Positions 1 through 13,083 of a DNA stretch of 64,000 nucleotides are shown here, in pieces; position 1 is the first letter of the stretch; every line of letters begins with the position of its first letter. The notes under the pieces are model-generated. The model worked only from the letters and a program-made list of their open reading frames with translations. It did no database searches and was not told the DNA's origin. The position numbers and the translations under genes were made by a program. The DNA lies in NCBI RefSeq assembly GCF_000284375.1, contig NC_017249.1, positions 7,495,001 through 7,559,000 on the forward strand, written 5' to 3'. This stretch comes from Bradyrhizobium japonicum USDA 6. Lineage in GTDB: Bacteria > Pseudomonadota > Alphaproteobacteria > Rhizobiales > Xanthobacteraceae.

Positions 1-1049
1 TCCCCGCCCCTCCTCGCGCCATAGCAGCGCGAACCGGCCCCGCGCTGCCGAAGCCCTCACTGGAATGGACTGCGGACGTCGAGCGGGCGACTGCGCCGCT
101 CTATGAGCGCGTGAAGCACGTGATCCCCCCGATCGAGTGGCCGCTGATGGCGCCGACGATCAAGGCGATCAACGAGCTGAAGCAGGCCCGGGGCGCGGTC
201 ATCCTCGCGCACAACTACCAGGCGCCGGAGATCTTTCATTGCGTCGCCGACATCGGCGGCGACTCGCTTCAGCTCGCGGTCGAAGCGACCAAGGTGAAGG
301 CCGACATCATCGTGCAATGCGGCGTGCACTTCATGGCGGAGACGTCAAAGCTGCTCAACCCGGACAAGATGGTACTGATCCCGGACGCGCGCGCCGGCTG
401 CTCGCTCGCGGACAGCATCACGGGCGCGGACGTTCGCCTGCTCCGCGAAAAATTTCCCGGCGTGCCCGTCGTCGCCTATGTCAACACGTCGGCGGACGTG
501 AAGGCGGAGGTCGACATCTGCTGCACCTCGTCGAACGCGGTGCAAGTGGTCGAGAGCCTGAACGCGCCGACCGTGATCTTCCTGCCCGATCGCTATCTCG
601 CGACGTATGTGGCCTCGAAGACCGACGTGAAGATCATCGCCTGGAAGGGCGCCTGCGAGGTGCACGAGCGCTTTACGGGCGAAGAGCTGCGCGCTTATCG
701 CGAGGCCGACCCCTCCGTGCAGATCATCGCGCATCCCGAATGCCCGCCTGATGTGCTGGCGGAAGCCGATTTCACCGGCTCGACCGCGCACATGATCAAC
801 TGGGTGCGCGAGCGGCGGCCGCGGCGGCTCGTCATGATCACGGAATGCTCGATGGCCGACAATGTCCGCGCCGAGCTGCCTGACGTGGAGATGCTTCGCC
901 CCTGCAATCTCTGCCCGCACATGAAGCGCATCACGCTCGCCAACATTCTGGACAGCCTGCTCACGCTTGGCGAGCAGGTCACGATCGATCCCGCGCTCGT
1001 GGAACGCGCGCGGCGCTCGGTCGAGCGGATGATCAATCTGAAGAATTGA
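1..1049 (+). CDS. nadA: Quinolinate synthase NadA (5' end outside window)
   Basis: NadA condenses iminoaspartate with dihydroxyacetone phosphate to quinolinate on a 4Fe-4S cluster, in the cytoplasm. The frame is open from base 3 and the residues before the GTG at 111 ([19 protein letters not shown]) read like NadA N-terminal sequence, so the gene begins upstream of the window and the GTG is internal. Visible family features are [20 protein letters not shown], several conserved cysteines ([20 protein letters not shown]) and the ECSMADN segment. It is followed after 9 bases by nadB and then nadC, clearly one operon. The promoter is not in view. The family call is very firm; only the start is missing. 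Confidence 0.97.
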   Translation, partial: PAPPRAIAARTGPALPKPSLEWTADVERATAPLYERVKHVIPPIEWPLMAPTIKAINELKQARGAVILAHNYQAPEIFHCVADIGGDSLQLAVEATKVKADIIVQCGVHFMAETSKLLNPDKMVLIPDARAGCSLADSITGADVRLLREKFPGVPVVAYVNTSADVKAEVDICCTSSNAVQVVESLNAPTVIFLPDRYLATYVASKTDVKIIAWKGACEVHERFTGEELRAYREADPSVQIIAHPECPPDVLAEADFTGSTAHMINWVRERRPRRLVMITECSMADNVRAELPDVEMLRPCNLCPHMKRITLANILDSLLTLGEQVTIDPALVERARRSVERMINLKN

Positions 1050-1058
1050 GAGCGAAGC

Positions 1059-2666
1059 ATGCCAGACAACATCCACAATCTCACCCGCAGCACCGATGAC
1101 GTCGTCATCGTCGGCGGCGGCCTCGCCGGACTCTTTTGTGCACTGAAGCTCGCACCGCGGCCGGTAACGCTGATCTCCGCCGCACCGCTTGGACAGGGCG
1201 CATCATCCGCCTGGGCGCAAGGCGGCATCGCTGCGGCCGTGGCCGAAGGCGATAGCCCGGAAGCGCACGCCGCCGACACCATCGCCGTCGGCGGCGGTCT
1301 TGTCGATGAAGCGGTCGCACTCGGCATCGCGCGCGAGGCCGCGCCGCGAATCCATGACCTACTCGCCTATGGCGTGCCGTTCGACCGCGACCTCGAAGGC
1401 AAGCTTGCTGTCGGCCGCGAGGCCGCGCATTCGGCGCGGCGCATCGTGCATGTGCGCGGCGACGGGGCCGGAGCCGCGATCATCGCGGCGCTGAGCGAGG
1501 CCGTACGCCGCACGCCGTCGATCCGACTGATCGAAGGTCTCGTCGCCGAATCGCTGTTGACCGAGGACGGCGCGGTCACCGGTCTTCAATTGCGCGAGGC
1601 CGGCAATCCCGCGGCACGTCCGCTCCTGCTGGCCTCTCGCGCGGTGGTGCTGGCGACCGGCGGCCTCGGCCATCTCTATGCCGTCACCACCAACCCGCTC
1701 GAAGCCAGCGGCTCGGGCCTTGCGATCGCAGCACGCGCCGGCGCCGTGATCGCCGATCCTGAATTCGTGCAGTTTCACCCCACCGCCATCATGGCCGGGC
1801 GCGACCCGGCGCCGCTCGCAACGGAGGCGCTGCGCGGCGAAGGTGCGACGCTGATCAACGGCGATGGCGAACGTTTCATGCTCGCGCGCCATCCGCTCGC
1901 AGAGCTCGCGCCGCGCGACATCGTGGCCCGCGGCGTGTTCGCCGAGATCGCGGCCGGGCGCGGCGCCTTCCTCGATGCGCGGCAGGCGCTGGGTGCGCGC
2001 TTCGCCGACAAATTTCCGACCGTGCATGCAAGCTGCATCGCGGCCGGTATCGATCCCGCCACGCAGGCCATCCCGATCGCGCCGGCGGCGCACTACCATA
2101 TGGGCGGCATCGCGGTGGACGAGCAGGGCCGCAGCTCGATCGACGGGCTCTGGGCCGCGGGCGAAGTGTCATCCACCGGCGCGCATGGCGCCAACCGGCT
2201 GGCGTCGAATTCGCTCCTGGAGGCGGTGGTCTACGCCGCCCGCATCGCCGACGACATCGCCCGCCGCGCGATCCCCTCGCCTGCCCGCCTTCCCGATGCG
2301 TTGGTCACATCGCGTGGCGGCACGCCGGACGCTGCCGCCGTGAAGCGGTTGCGAACGATGATGAGCGCGCATGTCGGCGTGATCCGAAACGGTGACGGGC
2401 TTGCGGAGGCCGTGCGCAGCTTCGCCGCGGTCGAACGCGAAGCCGGCAACTTCGCTGTCCGCAACATGGCAATTTCGGCCCTGCTCGTCGCCGCGTCGGC
2501 CTGGACGCGGCGCGAGAGCCGCGGCGCACATTTCCGCTCCGACCATCCGGCGGAAGGCCCCGCGCTGGCGCAGCGAACGATGACGACGCTCACGGAGGCA
2601 CGTGAGATCGCGGAGAGCCTGAGCGAGCGTCCGCTGCCACGCACCGCCCGACCGATGATCGCCTGA
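1059..2666 (+). CDS. nadB: L-aspartate oxidase NadB
   Basis: NadB oxidises L-aspartate to iminoaspartate, the substrate of NadA; it is a cytoplasmic FAD enzyme. The 535-residue product has the dinucleotide-binding GGGLAG at residues 19-24, the [13 protein letters not shown] segment of the succinate dehydrogenase/fumarate reductase flavoprotein family, QFHPTA, and the C-terminal [16 protein letters not shown] signature near residue 370. Length is normal for the family. The start codon ATG at 1059 is preceded by GAGAGCGAAGC. It lies 9 bases after nadA, and its TGA overlaps a possible ATG of nadC by one base. Confidence 0.97.
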   Translation: MPDNIHNLTRSTDDVVIVGGGLAGLFCALKLAPRPVTLISAAPLGQGASSAWAQGGIAAAVAEGDSPEAHAADTIAVGGGLVDEAVALGIAREAAPRIHDLLAYGVPFDRDLEGKLAVGREAAHSARRIVHVRGDGAGAAIIAALSEAVRRTPSIRLIEGLVAESLLTEDGAVTGLQLREAGNPAARPLLLASRAVVLATGGLGHLYAVTTNPLEASGSGLAIAARAGAVIADPEFVQFHPTAIMAGRDPAPLATEALRGEGATLINGDGERFMLARHPLAELAPRDIVARGVFAEIAAGRGAFLDARQALGARFADKFPTVHASCIAAGIDPATQAIPIAPAAHYHMGGIAVDEQGRSSIDGLWAAGEVSSTGAHGANRLASNSLLEAVVYAARIADDIARRAIPSPARLPDALVTSRGGTPDAAAVKRLRTMMSAHVGVIRNGDGLAEAVRSFAAVEREAGNFAVRNMAISALLVAASAWTRRESRGAHFRSDHPAEGPALAQRTMTTLTEAREIAESLSERPLPRTARPMIA

Positions 2667-2667
2667 T

Positions 2668-2671
2668 GGAG
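2668..2671 (+). promoter_or_regulatory. Ribosome binding site deciding the nadC start
   Basis: GGAG six bases before ATG 2678 favours this start over the ATG at 2666 that overlaps the nadB stop codon. Confidence 0.6.
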
Positions 2672-2677
2672 TCCCCC

Positions 2678-3556
2678 ATGATCACCCCGACGTCACTGCT
2701 CTATCCCGACGCCTTCCTGTCGCCGCTTGCGATCGACGCGGCCGTGCATCGCGCGCTCGACGAGGATCTCGGCCGCGCCGGCGACATCACCTCGCTTGCA
2801 ACGATCCCGGAGGCGACCAAGGCGCAGGCCATCCTGGTCGCGCGCCAGTCCGGCGTTATCGCCGGCTTGCCGCTGGCGCTGGCGACGCTGCAAAAGCTCT
2901 CGCCCGATATCGAGGTGCGCGCACATGTCCGCGACGCCGCACGCGTCGCCCGCGGCCAGCGCGTGCTGACGATCACGGGCCCGGCGCGCGCCATCCTCAC
3001 GGCGGAGCGGGCCGCGCTGAATTTCGTCGGCCGGCTGTCGGGCGTCGCGACGCTCACGGCTGACTACGTCGCACGGACCGAAGGCACGACAATGCGCATC
3101 TGCTGCACGCGCAAGACCACGCCGGGGCTCCGGGCGCTGGAGAAATACGCCGTGCGCTGCGGCGGCGGCTTCAACCACCGCTTCGGGCTCGACGATGCGA
3201 TCCTGATCAAGGACAACCACATCGCGGTCGCCGGCGGCATCCGCCCGGTTCTGGAGCGCGCCCGCGCCCATGCCGGTCATCTCGTCAAGATCGAGATCGA
3301 GGTCGATACGCTCGCGCAATTGCGCGAGGTGCTCGGCACCGGGCTCGCCGATGCCGTGCTGCTCGACAACATGGACCTTGCGACGCTGCGCGAGGCTGTC
3401 AGGCTCAACGAGGGGCGCCTCCAGCTGGAGGCATCCGGCGGCGTCACGCTGGACTCGATCGCGGCCATCGCGGCGACCGGCGTCGACTACGCCTCATCCG
3501 GCGCGCTGACGCATTCGGCGCCGAATTTCGACTGCGCGCTGGATATCGATGCGTGA
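2678..3556 (+). CDS. nadC: Nicotinate-nucleotide pyrophosphorylase (carboxylating) NadC
   Basis: NadC converts quinolinate and PRPP to nicotinate mononucleotide with loss of CO2, ending the three-step aspartate route encoded here. The conserved [10 protein letters not shown] phosphoribosyl-binding segment is near residue 145, followed by [17 protein letters not shown] and the C-terminal [15 protein letters not shown] region. Two in-frame ATGs exist: one at 2666 overlaps the nadB stop (TGATG) and one lies at 2678. I prefer 2678 because GGAG at 2668-2671 sits 6 bases before it. That gives 292 residues, typical for the family. It is the last gene of the nad operon and is followed by a composite palindromic repeat. 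Confidence 0.96.
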   Translation: MITPTSLLYPDAFLSPLAIDAAVHRALDEDLGRAGDITSLATIPEATKAQAILVARQSGVIAGLPLALATLQKLSPDIEVRAHVRDAARVARGQRVLTITGPARAILTAERAALNFVGRLSGVATLTADYVARTEGTTMRICCTRKTTPGLRALEKYAVRCGGGFNHRFGLDDAILIKDNHIAVAGGIRPVLERARAHAGHLVKIEIEVDTLAQLREVLGTGLADAVLLDNMDLATLREAVRLNEGRLQLEASGGVTLDSIAAIAATGVDYASSGALTHSAPNFDCALDIDA

Positions 3557-3567
3557 CGCCATCTACT

Positions 3568-3699
3568 CCCTCTCCCCGTTCCTACGGGGAGAGGGTTGGG
3601 GTGAGGGGCCTCTCTCCCCACGCGAGATCTCCGAGAGACCTGTACCCCCTCACCTGACGCGCTTCGCGCGTCGACCTCTCCCCGCAAGCGGGGCGAGGT
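3568..3699. repeat. Composite palindromic repeat (CCTCTCCCC family)
   Basis: The segment begins with a perfect 12-bp stem (3568-3579 pairing with 3584-3595, loop TCCT). It continues with GTGAGGGG (3601-3608) pairing with CCCCTCAC (3646-3653) and ends with a second hairpin (3674-3684 with 3688-3699). Related copies occur at 41208, 55361/56501 and 56598. It fills the space between nadC and the convergent cell-wall hydrolase gene and may also terminate both transcripts. Confidence 0.8.
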
Positions 3700-3708
3700 T
3701 AAGAGAGA

Positions 3709-5163
3709 CTACCTTCGCTCGCTGACGCCCATCTCGGCGGAGCTCTTGGCTTCCTGGGCGAGCTCGGCGGAGAGCGCGGCGGTCTGGGCCGGGGTGCCCC
3801 AGCTCGGTTCCTCGCTGCCGTCGCCCCAGGCGCGCGGGCGATAGAAGGTGTGAACGCCGGTCTTGTACATCTTCTTCATCTCGGCGACCCAGGACGGACG
3901 CACCCAGTAGGCGTGGTAGTGCGTGGACTTGCCGACTTCAGGCAGCCAGATCTGGCCGTCGAGCATCGCCTTCGAAATCTTTTTCGCGCGCTCCCACATC
4001 TCGGGCTCGCGGATCACGTCGGCATTGTTGTCGCAGGCGAAGGTGAACTGACACGCCAAATGGCGATGCTTGTTCTGATAGACCGCGCCACACACGGTGT
4101 CCGGATATTTGCCGGAGAAGACGCGGTTCATCACGACTTGCGCAACCGCCATCTGGCCACGCACGGCCTCGCCGCGCGATTCGAAATAGACGGCTTCGGC
4201 GAGACATTTCTCGGACTTTGCGCGCGACTTGTCGTCGAGCGCGAGCCGCTCCGCCGGCGATCTGGCGCGCTGGTTGTCGGCGTTGACCTCGCCCTTCGGC
4301 GCGACGCTCTCGCCGCTTTCGATATCCTTGGCGATCTCGGTCGACGGCGGCGACAGCGAGGCCGTCACCTTCATATCGGGATCGGGCATCACGATCAGCG
4401 GCTCGGCGCCGGGCTGCCAGCTCTCGATGCTCTCGAGATTGCCGCCGAGCGAGGAGCTGCCGAAAAACAGGTTCGAGGTCTTGACGCGGAAGGGATCGCG
4501 CGGCGCTGCCTCCGGAAGGGTCGCCTGCTTCAGCGCCTCGAGCGGCTGCACCGCGAATGCGCGCGCTGCGTCACTGGCTTGTGGCGGATTGGCATATTGC
4601 GGCAGCGGCGGCGCGCGCAGCGCTTCCTGAAGCTCGGGATCGAGCGCGGCCGCGGACTCCGGCGACATGATTTGCGGCAAAGCGGCGGTTTTGGCGCCGA
4701 ACACCGAGCTGTTCGATGTCGCGGGATCTTGCTGGGCCGGTGCGTCCGATGGCGCGGTCGTCTCGGGCGCCTGCGCGGGCGTGACGCTTGCGAGGCGATC
4801 CCCCTTCATGGAGCGATCGACCTTGGGAAAATCGGCGGCCTGGTAGCGCGGCGGCGCCTGAAGCGCGGGATTGCGGCTGATCGCGCCGGTGACGTCGCGA
4901 CCATCGAGGCTCGCGAGGCGAACCATCGCGCTCTGCGGAAGCGACGTGCCGATCGGACGGGAAAAGCTGTAGGTGGCGAGCTGGATCGAGGACGCGGCAG
5001 AAAACACCTGCTTTTGCCAGCGCTCGGCGACGCCGGGCTGACGCGCCAGCAACGACGCGATATCCTGATAGCCGGTCTCTCTCGGCATCAATGCGAAGAT
5101 GCAGAGACCGATTCCGAAGGACGCGAACCGCGCGCCCTTCGGATGGTTACGCAAGACTGACAT
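3709..5163 (-). CDS. SleB-type cell wall hydrolase
   Basis: The C-terminal third (about residues 325-450) matches the hydrolase_2/SleB fold: LAEAVYFESRGEAVRGQM, AQVVMNRVFSGKYPDTVCG, CQFTFACD and a TH(Y)HAYWVRPSW ending. It is expected to act on peptidoglycan as a lytic transglycosylase or amidase. The N-terminus carries one hydrophobic stretch (FGIGLCIFALM), consistent with a signal anchor, followed by a long proline/alanine-rich low-complexity linker of about 280 residues that is probably disordered. I chose the ATG at 5163 (484 residues); the frame extends to a TTG at 5220 with a less convincing start. Promoter sequence upstream contains two GGTAAAC copies (5331 and 5355). The exact bond cleaved is not deducible. 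Confidence 0.85.
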   Translation of the reverse strand: MSVLRNHPKGARFASFGIGLCIFALMPRETGYQDIASLLARQPGVAERWQKQVFSAASSIQLATYSFSRPIGTSLPQSAMVRLASLDGRDVTGAISRNPALQAPPRYQAADFPKVDRSMKGDRLASVTPAQAPETTAPSDAPAQQDPATSNSSVFGAKTAALPQIMSPESAAALDPELQEALRAPPLPQYANPPQASDAARAFAVQPLEALKQATLPEAAPRDPFRVKTSNLFFGSSSLGGNLESIESWQPGAEPLIVMPDPDMKVTASLSPPSTEIAKDIESGESVAPKGEVNADNQRARSPAERLALDDKSRAKSEKCLAEAVYFESRGEAVRGQMAVAQVVMNRVFSGKYPDTVCGAVYQNKHRHLACQFTFACDNNADVIREPEMWERAKKISKAMLDGQIWLPEVGKSTHYHAYWVRPSWVAEMKKMYKTGVHTFYRPRAWGDGSEEPSWGTPAQTAALSAELAQEAKSSAEMGVSERR

Positions 5164-5468
5164 CGACACGCTCACGCTACGCTTACGCCAGAAAAATCGA
5201 ACCGCAGTACGTCCGTACAATTCGATCTTTATCGTAAGTATCCAATTTAGGTTGCCGGGGCGTTAATCGGCGTTGCGCGTGCGGCACACTCAAGCGATTG
5301 CAGGTGTTTCCACGGGCAATGATGCACGTTGGTAAACGCCGCCTCTCGTAAAGCGGTAAACATTCGGTCAACGTGAATGGTGAAGGAACTCTTGCGCGGG
5401 CGTCTCATTACGGGACGCGTGTGAGTTCCCGGTGTTGGCGTTTTCGCGAACCCCCTCCACACCACAGC

Positions 5469-5572
5469 TGTCATGCCCCGCGAAGGCGGGGCATCCAGTA
5501 CGCCGCAGCTTCTCGATTCAATCACGGTTGCCTCGGAATACTGGATCGCCCGGTCGAGCCGGGCGATGACAG
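5469..5572. repeat. Palindromic repeat (TGTCATGCCCCGCG family)
   Basis: The element starts TGTCATGCC and ends CGATGACA, with an internal ATGCCCCGC-gaag-GCGGGGCAT hairpin and a GCCCGG-tcga-CCGGGC hairpin. A related copy with the same middle (CTCGGAATACTGGAT compared with CTCGGAGTACTGGAT) is at 63452-63567. Confidence 0.75.
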
Positions 5573-5606
5573 TGAGTGTGTGGCGGCACGCGCGTGCAAC
5601 ACACTC

Positions 5607-5690
5607 GTCATTGCGAGGAGCGCAGCGACGAAGCAATCCAGACTGCTTCAGCGGAAGGGTTCTGGATTGCTTCGCTGCGCTCGCAATGAC
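5607..5690. repeat. Palindromic repeat (GTCATTGCGAGG family)
   Basis: The terminal arms are GTCATTGCGAG and CTCGCAATGAC, with inner GAAGCAATCCAGA pairing with TCTGGATTGCTTC. The same element recurs at 16814-16891 and 29469-29552. Confidence 0.85.
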
Positions 5691-5718
5691 GGTGGGGAGA
5701 GAGCAGTGTACCAAATGA

Positions 5719-5745
5719 AAGAGGCGGGGTTTGGCCCCGCCTCTT
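5719..5745 (-). terminator. Terminator downstream of ppdK
   Basis: An 11-bp perfect stem (5719-5729 with 5735-5745, five-base loop) is followed on the minus strand by TTCATTTGG. It lies 26 bases past the ppdK stop codon. Confidence 0.7.
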
Positions 5746-5770
5746 CGCATTCAACACTTCACCGCTTCGC

Positions 5771-8710
<2,940 letters not shown>

Positions 8711-8806
8711 AGCTTGCACACAACCTGCGAGAGGAATGGGAAATCGCGCGCCTTACACCACTTTGGGCAGGCCCGCGCAAGTCGAAGAGTTCCGGAAAAT
8801 GAAGGC

Positions 8807-8962
8807 CTAGAGATGGAGCCACTTCAACAATCCGAGCCCGATCGCACCATTTATGATGAGAAAGATCGCGACGATCAGGTTGAGAAGGCGCGGCATGATC
8901 AGGATGAGCACACCCGCAAGCAGCGACAGAAGCGGCGAGATGTGGGCGACGGTGATGTGCAT
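8807..8962 (-). CDS. DUF3096-like small membrane protein (51 aa)
   Basis: Reading the minus strand from ATG 8962 gives a 51-residue protein beginning MHITVAHISPLLSLLAGVLI and ending GLLKWLHL. Two hydrophobic segments flank a conserved-looking MPRLLNLIVAIFLI core, which matches my memory of the DUF3096 family (two short membrane helices with a PRLLN motif). A GGAAAG Shine-Dalgarno-like sequence lies seven bases before the ATG. Function is unknown for the family. It sits alone between ppdK and the DUF1236 gene and points the same way as ppdK, so read-through from this gene into ppdK is possible. Confidence 0.8.
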   Translation of the reverse strand: MHITVAHISPLLSLLAGVLILIMPRLLNLIVAIFLIINGAIGLGLLKWLHL

Positions 8963-9185
8963 GAATTGTCTTTCCGTGACGTGAGGCGAATCGCGGCTGG
9001 ATCATACCGGACCGGGTTCCGCGGGTAGAGACGCACAAGGCGCGAACAGGTTCCCGGCTTCGCGAAAACTGCCCGAAATTGCCGCTGATGCGGCAGGGCT
9101 TTTCCCGGAACATTGCGAAGGGGACATGCATTGGCAACCGGTCGCGCCAGTGGCGCCGGCTGAAATCAGTTCGAAGGAGTTGCCC

Positions 9186-9539
9186 ATGCGGAACAGGATT
9201 CTCGCCCTCGCTGCGCTTGGCGCCGCGCTCGGCTCGCCGATCGCAGCGTCTGCGCAATCCGGTCTCACCGTCGGCCGCGCGCCTGTTGTCGTCGACAGCG
9301 GTCCGACGATTGCGGTCGAACAGAGGCCGGCATTCCGCGAATATGTCGTCGAGCAACGTGTGCCGGCCTTCCGTGTCCCGGATCGCGTGGTGGTCGGCGC
9401 CACCTTACCTGAAAGCGGCGTCACTTATTATGACGTGCCGCAACGTTTCGGCGCCACCACCTATCGCTACACCGTCGTGAACGGCGCAACCGTGCTGGTC
9501 GAGCCACGCTCGCGGCGCATCGTCGAGGTGATGGATTAG
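9186..9539 (+). CDS. DUF1236-family secreted protein
   Basis: This 117-residue protein has a clear signal peptide (MRNRILALAALGAALG, cleavage after AASAQ or nearby) and a C-terminal DUF1236-like domain: GVTYYDVPQRFG followed by YRYTVVNGATVLVEPRSRRI. It should be exported to the periplasm; the role of the family is unknown. The ATG is well supported by GAAGGAG seven bases upstream. A strong intrinsic terminator follows at 9668. It is transcribed away from ppdK and toward the convergent glyS. Confidence 0.88.
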   Translation: MRNRILALAALGAALGSPIAASAQSGLTVGRAPVVVDSGPTIAVEQRPAFREYVVEQRVPAFRVPDRVVVGATLPESGVTYYDVPQRFGATTYRYTVVNGATVLVEPRSRRIVEVMD

Positions 9540-9553
9540 ATTCTCGTCTGAAC

Positions 9554-9597
9554 GCGTTTTCTTCACGCGAACCGGTATCCACTTCGCTTGAAAACGC
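9554..9597. repeat. Short palindromic repeat GCGTTTTC...GAAAACGC
   Basis: Arms GCGTTTTC (9554-9561) and GAAAACGC (9590-9597) enclose ACGCGAACCGG and TCCACTTCGC. I recognise this as a short intergenic element frequent in rhizobial genomes; only one copy is seen in this window. Confidence 0.6.
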
Positions 9598-9667
9598 TTC
9601 CGATCAACTCGATGTCCGGCGCGTCACTTCAATCAGGCTGGCGCGCATCGCGTAGTGCGGACATCAG

Positions 9668-9704
9668 GCCCCGCCCGGTTCTCCCCCGCCGGGCGGGGCT
9701 TTTT
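9668..9704 (+). terminator. Intrinsic terminator
   Basis: GCCCCGCCCGG (9668-9678) pairs perfectly with CCGGGCGGGGC (9689-9699) and is followed by a run of five T. It is expected to end the DUF1236 transcript. Confidence 0.9.
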
Positions 9705-9713
9705 GTGTGCGTC

Positions 9714-9800
9714 GTCATTCCGGAGCGCGAGCCCGGAATCCATAACCACGATTGTGAGTATGGATTCCGGGCCCACGCCTTCGGCGTGTCCCGGAATGAC
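9714..9800. repeat. Palindromic repeat (GTCATTCCGG family)
   Basis: Outer arms GTCATTCCGG and CCGGAATGAC enclose GCCCGGAATCCATA pairing with TATGGATTCCGGGC. It lies between the DUF1236 terminator and the glyS stop codon. Confidence 0.8.
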
Positions 9801-9826
9801 AGCGGTGTTTGCCGTGCGACCGCGCC

Positions 9827-11926
9827 TCAATCCTGGATCTTCGAGAAATCCGCGACCGCACGCGTGGCGCTGCGGATCTCGTTGAGCAGCTTCAGCCTGT
9901 TCTCGCGCACCTTCGGATCGTCGTCGTTGACGCGAACCTTCTCGAAGAACGCATCGACCGGCGGACGCAGCTTGGCCATCGCGCTCATCGCGGCGGCAAA
10001 GTCTTCCCTGGCGACGGCAGCACTGGCTTCCGCCTGCACCTCGCCGATCGCCTTCGCCAGCGCCTTCTCCTCATCGAGGCCATAGAGCGCGGCATCGGGC
10101 GCACCGTCGAAGCTGCGCTTGTCCTTCTTCTCCTCGATGCCGAGGATGTTGCTCGCACGTTTGATGCCGGCGAGCAGGTTCTTGCCGTCATCGCTATCGA
10201 GGAACTTGCCGAGTGCCTCGACGCGGCGGACGATCATCAGGAGATCGTCCTGGCCGCCGAGCGCAAACACGGCATCGACGAGATCGTGCCGTGCGCCCTG
10301 CTCGCGCAGCTGGACCTTCAGGCGATCGGCGAAGAAGGCGAGGAGATCGCTTGGAAGCTTCCCCACATCGGCCGACTTCACCGACAAGCCGGCGAGTGCA
10401 GATGCCACCACCTTCATGAGCGACAGACGCAGGTTGTTCTCAGCGATCAGCCTGATCACACCCAGCGCCGCACGACGCAACGCGTACGGGTCCTTGCTGC
10501 CCGTCGGCTTCTCGTCGATCGCCCAGAAGCCGACGAGCGTGTCGATCTTGTCTGCAAGCGCGACCGCAACGCTGACCGGATCGGTCGGCACGCGATCAGC
10601 CGGGCCTTGCGGCTTGTAGTGCTCCTCGCACGCGGCAGCGACAGAGGCATCCTCGCCCTGCGCCAGCGCGTAGTACTTGCCCATCAGGCCCTGCACCTCC
10701 GGGAATTCGCCGACGACTTCGGTCAGCAAATCGGCCTTGGCGAGATGCGCGGCGCGCTTGGCCTTGGCGACATCGGCACCGACCAGCGGCGCGATTTCGG
10801 CAGCGAGACGCTCGATGCGCTTGATGCGCTCAGCCTGCGTCCCGAGCTTCTCGTGGAACACGATCTGCTCGAACTTCGGCAGCCGATCCTCGAGCTTGGT
10901 CTTCAGGTCGGTCTCATAGAAGAACTTCGCATCCGACAGGCGCGGACGGATCACGCGCTCGTTGCCTGATACGATGACCTTGCCGCCGTCGGCCGCCTCG
11001 ATATTGGCGGTGAGGACGAACTTGTTGGTCAGCTTGCCCGTCTTGGAATCCCTGACGACGAAGCACTTCTGGTTGTTGCGGATCGTGGCGCGGATCACCT
11101 CTTCCGGAATCGCGAGATATTCCTGCTCGAACGATCCCATCATGACGACGGGCCATTCGACGAGGCCCGAAACCTCGTCCAGCAGCACCTGATCCTCGAC
11201 CAGCTCGAACCCTTGCGCGAACGTCAGCTCCTTGGCGTCGGCGAAGATGATGTCCTTGCGCGCCTGCGGATCGAGGATGACCTTTGCCGCCTTCAGCTTC
11301 GCCTCATAGTCCTCGAAGCGACGCACGTTGATCGCGCTAGGTGCCATGAAGCGATGGCCGTAGGTGGTCTGGCCGGTCTCGATGCCGTCGATCGAGAATT
11401 TGACGACATCGGGCTCTTCCGTCTCGGGTCCGAAGGTCGCGGTGATCGCGTGCAGCGGACGCACCCAGCTCAGCGATCCCGGTTTTCCGGAGCGCGCGCC
11501 CCAGCGCATCGATTTCGGCCAGGGGAAGGTGCGGATGATGACGGGCAAGATTTCGGCGAGCACGTCGATCGCGTCGCGGCCGGGCTTTTCGATCAGCGCG
11601 ATGTAGAAGTCGCCCTTCGGGTCGCGCTGGATCTTGGCTTCCTCGAGCGAACTCAAACCGGTCGCTTTCAGAAAGCCCTGCACGGCCGCATCGGGCGCGC
11701 CCATTTTCGGACCGCGGCGTTCGGTCTTCAGGTCGGGCTGGCGCGCGGGGATACCGTGCACGGTGAGCGCAAGGCGGCGCGGCGTCGCGAACGCCTTCGC
11801 ACCCTCGTAGACGAGGCCCTCGGCGACGAGCTTGTCGGTGACCATGCGGCGCAGATCGTCGGCCGCCTTGGCCTGCATGCGCGCGGGGATCTCTTCCGAG
11901 AACAGTTCAAGCAAAAGATCGGGCAT
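9827..11926 (-). CDS. glyS: Glycine--tRNA ligase beta subunit
   Basis: GlyS is the beta chain of the bacterial alpha2beta2 glycyl-tRNA synthetase and carries tRNA recognition and anticodon-binding regions. The 699-residue product begins [18 protein letters not shown], a family signature, and contains RRLALTV, FPKSMRW-like [10 protein letters not shown] and a C-terminal helical domain ([14 protein letters not shown]). Length is normal. Its ATG overlaps the glyQ stop by one base (TGATG), so translation is probably coupled, which suits a fixed subunit ratio. Confidence 0.97.
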   Translation of the reverse strand: MPDLLLELFSEEIPARMQAKAADDLRRMVTDKLVAEGLVYEGAKAFATPRRLALTVHGIPARQPDLKTERRGPKMGAPDAAVQGFLKATGLSSLEEAKIQRDPKGDFYIALIEKPGRDAIDVLAEILPVIIRTFPWPKSMRWGARSGKPGSLSWVRPLHAITATFGPETEEPDVVKFSIDGIETGQTTYGHRFMAPSAINVRRFEDYEAKLKAAKVILDPQARKDIIFADAKELTFAQGFELVEDQVLLDEVSGLVEWPVVMMGSFEQEYLAIPEEVIRATIRNNQKCFVVRDSKTGKLTNKFVLTANIEAADGGKVIVSGNERVIRPRLSDAKFFYETDLKTKLEDRLPKFEQIVFHEKLGTQAERIKRIERLAAEIAPLVGADVAKAKRAAHLAKADLLTEVVGEFPEVQGLMGKYYALAQGEDASVAAACEEHYKPQGPADRVPTDPVSVAVALADKIDTLVGFWAIDEKPTGSKDPYALRRAALGVIRLIAENNLRLSLMKVVASALAGLSVKSADVGKLPSDLLAFFADRLKVQLREQGARHDLVDAVFALGGQDDLLMIVRRVEALGKFLDSDDGKNLLAGIKRASNILGIEEKKDKRSFDGAPDAALYGLDEEKALAKAIGEVQAEASAAVAREDFAAAMSAMAKLRPPVDAFFEKVRVNDDDPKVRENRLKLLNEIRSATRAVADFSKIQD

Positions 11927-12861
11927 CAGGCCGCTCCGCCCGCTTCAGTATGGATCCACGCCTCGCCGCAGGCCTTTGCCAGCTCGCGCACACGAAGAAT
12001 GTAGCTCTGCCGCTCGGTCACGGAGATCACGCCGCGCGCATCGAGCAGGTTGAAGACGTGGCTCGCCTTGATGCACTGGTCATAGGCCGGCAGCGCCATC
12101 AGGTGCGCCTCGCGCTTGCCGTCCTTCCAGCCTGCCTCCAAGTACTTTCTGCACGCACCTTCGGCCATCTTGAACTGCTCGAACAGCATCGCGGTGTCCG
12201 CGACTTCGAAATTGTGCTTCGAATATTCGCGTTCAGCCTGCAGGAACACGTCGCCATAGGTCACCTTGGCGTCGCCCTCGCGGCCGTTGAAGTTGAGGTC
12301 GTAGACACGGTCGACGCCCTGCACATACATCGCGAGGCGCTCGAGCCCGTAGGTGAGCTCGCCGGCAACAGGCGCGCATTCGAAGCCCGCGACCTGCTGG
12401 AAATAGGTGAACTGGCTGACTTCCATGCCGTCGCACCAGCACTCCCAGCCGAGCCCCCAGGCGCCCAGCGTCGGGCTTTCCCAGTCGTCCTCGACGAAGC
12501 GGATGTCGTGCACGGCGGAATCGATACCGATTGCGGCGAGCGACTTCAGGTACAGTTCCTGAAGGTTCGGCGGCGACGGCTTCATGATCACCTGGAACTG
12601 GTAGTAGTGCTGCATCCGGTTCGGATTCTCGCCGTAGCGGCCGTCCTTGGGCCGGCGCGAGGGCTGCACATAGGCCGCGTTCCAGGGTTTTGGCCCGAGC
12701 GCGCGGAGCGTGGTGGCCGGATGGAAGGTGCCCGCGCCCATCTCCATGTCGTAGGGCTGCAGGATTACGCAGCCCTGCTCGGCCCAGAACCGCTGGAGCG
12801 CGAGGATGAAGCCCTGGAACGAGCGTTCCGGGCGCATATGGGCGGGCAATGAGGCGTCCAT
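11926..12861 (-). CDS. glyQ: Glycine--tRNA ligase alpha subunit
   Basis: GlyQ is the catalytic class II chain that activates glycine. Starting at ATG 12861 the protein is 311 residues and begins [17 protein letters not shown], then [45 protein letters not shown] and the [18 protein letters not shown] segment, all typical. The frame extends upstream to a TTG at 12930, but the added residues ([13 protein letters not shown]) do not look like the family and ATG 12861 matches the usual N-terminus. It is followed by glyS with a one-base overlap. Confidence 0.97.
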   Translation of the reverse strand: MDASLPAHMRPERSFQGFILALQRFWAEQGCVILQPYDMEMGAGTFHPATTLRALGPKPWNAAYVQPSRRPKDGRYGENPNRMQHYYQFQVIMKPSPPNLQELYLKSLAAIGIDSAVHDIRFVEDDWESPTLGAWGLGWECWCDGMEVSQFTYFQQVAGFECAPVAGELTYGLERLAMYVQGVDRVYDLNFNGREGDAKVTYGDVFLQAEREYSKHNFEVADTAMLFEQFKMAEGACRKYLEAGWKDGKREAHLMALPAYDQCIKASHVFNLLDARGVISVTERQSYILRVRELAKACGEAWIHTEAGGAA

Positions 12862-12979
12862 CGTCAGATCAGGCTCTCGCGGGGGTTTTGAATCGCGCGG
12901 GACCGTATCGACGGCGGGGATGGGAATCAAGGCAAGGGGGCGGTTTCGGGCCGATCAGCCCTTCACCCCGAACGGTGCG

Positions 12980-13073
12980 GTAGGGTGGGCAAAGCGAAGC
13001 GTGCCCACCATCGTCACCACAGTTACAAAGGGAATGGTGGGCACGGCGCATGAGCGCCTTTGCCCACCCTACG
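12980..13073. repeat. Palindromic repeat (GTAGGGTGGGCAAAGC family)
   Basis: Arms GTAGGGTGGGCAAAGCG and the reverse form TTTGCCCACCCTAC enclose GTGCCCACC pairing with GGTGGGCAC. Other copies are at 41294, 44618 and 53166. Confidence 0.85.
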
Positions 13074-13083
13074 GCAGCGCGGC

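Larger units (their letters stand above)
5164..5718. other. Intergenic region with two palindromic repeats
   Basis: No convincing gene lies here. The left part (5164-5460) is the probable promoter region of the cell-wall hydrolase. The right part holds two separate repeats, listed at 5469 and 5607. Open frames crossing it follow the repeats and show no family features. Confidence 0.7.

Noticed and set aside
111..1049. GTG 111 as the true nadA start
   Set aside because: Family-like residues precede it in an open frame to the window edge, so the gene starts outside.
3568..3699. Repeats considered as CRISPR or tRNA-like structures
   Set aside because: No regular spacer pattern and no tRNA acceptor, anticodon or T-loop features; they are palindromic elements with copies elsewhere.
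3850..5160. Long open frame antisense to the cell-wall hydrolase
   Set aside because: Arg/His/Gly-rich translation with no domain; the minus-strand gene has a clear SleB domain.
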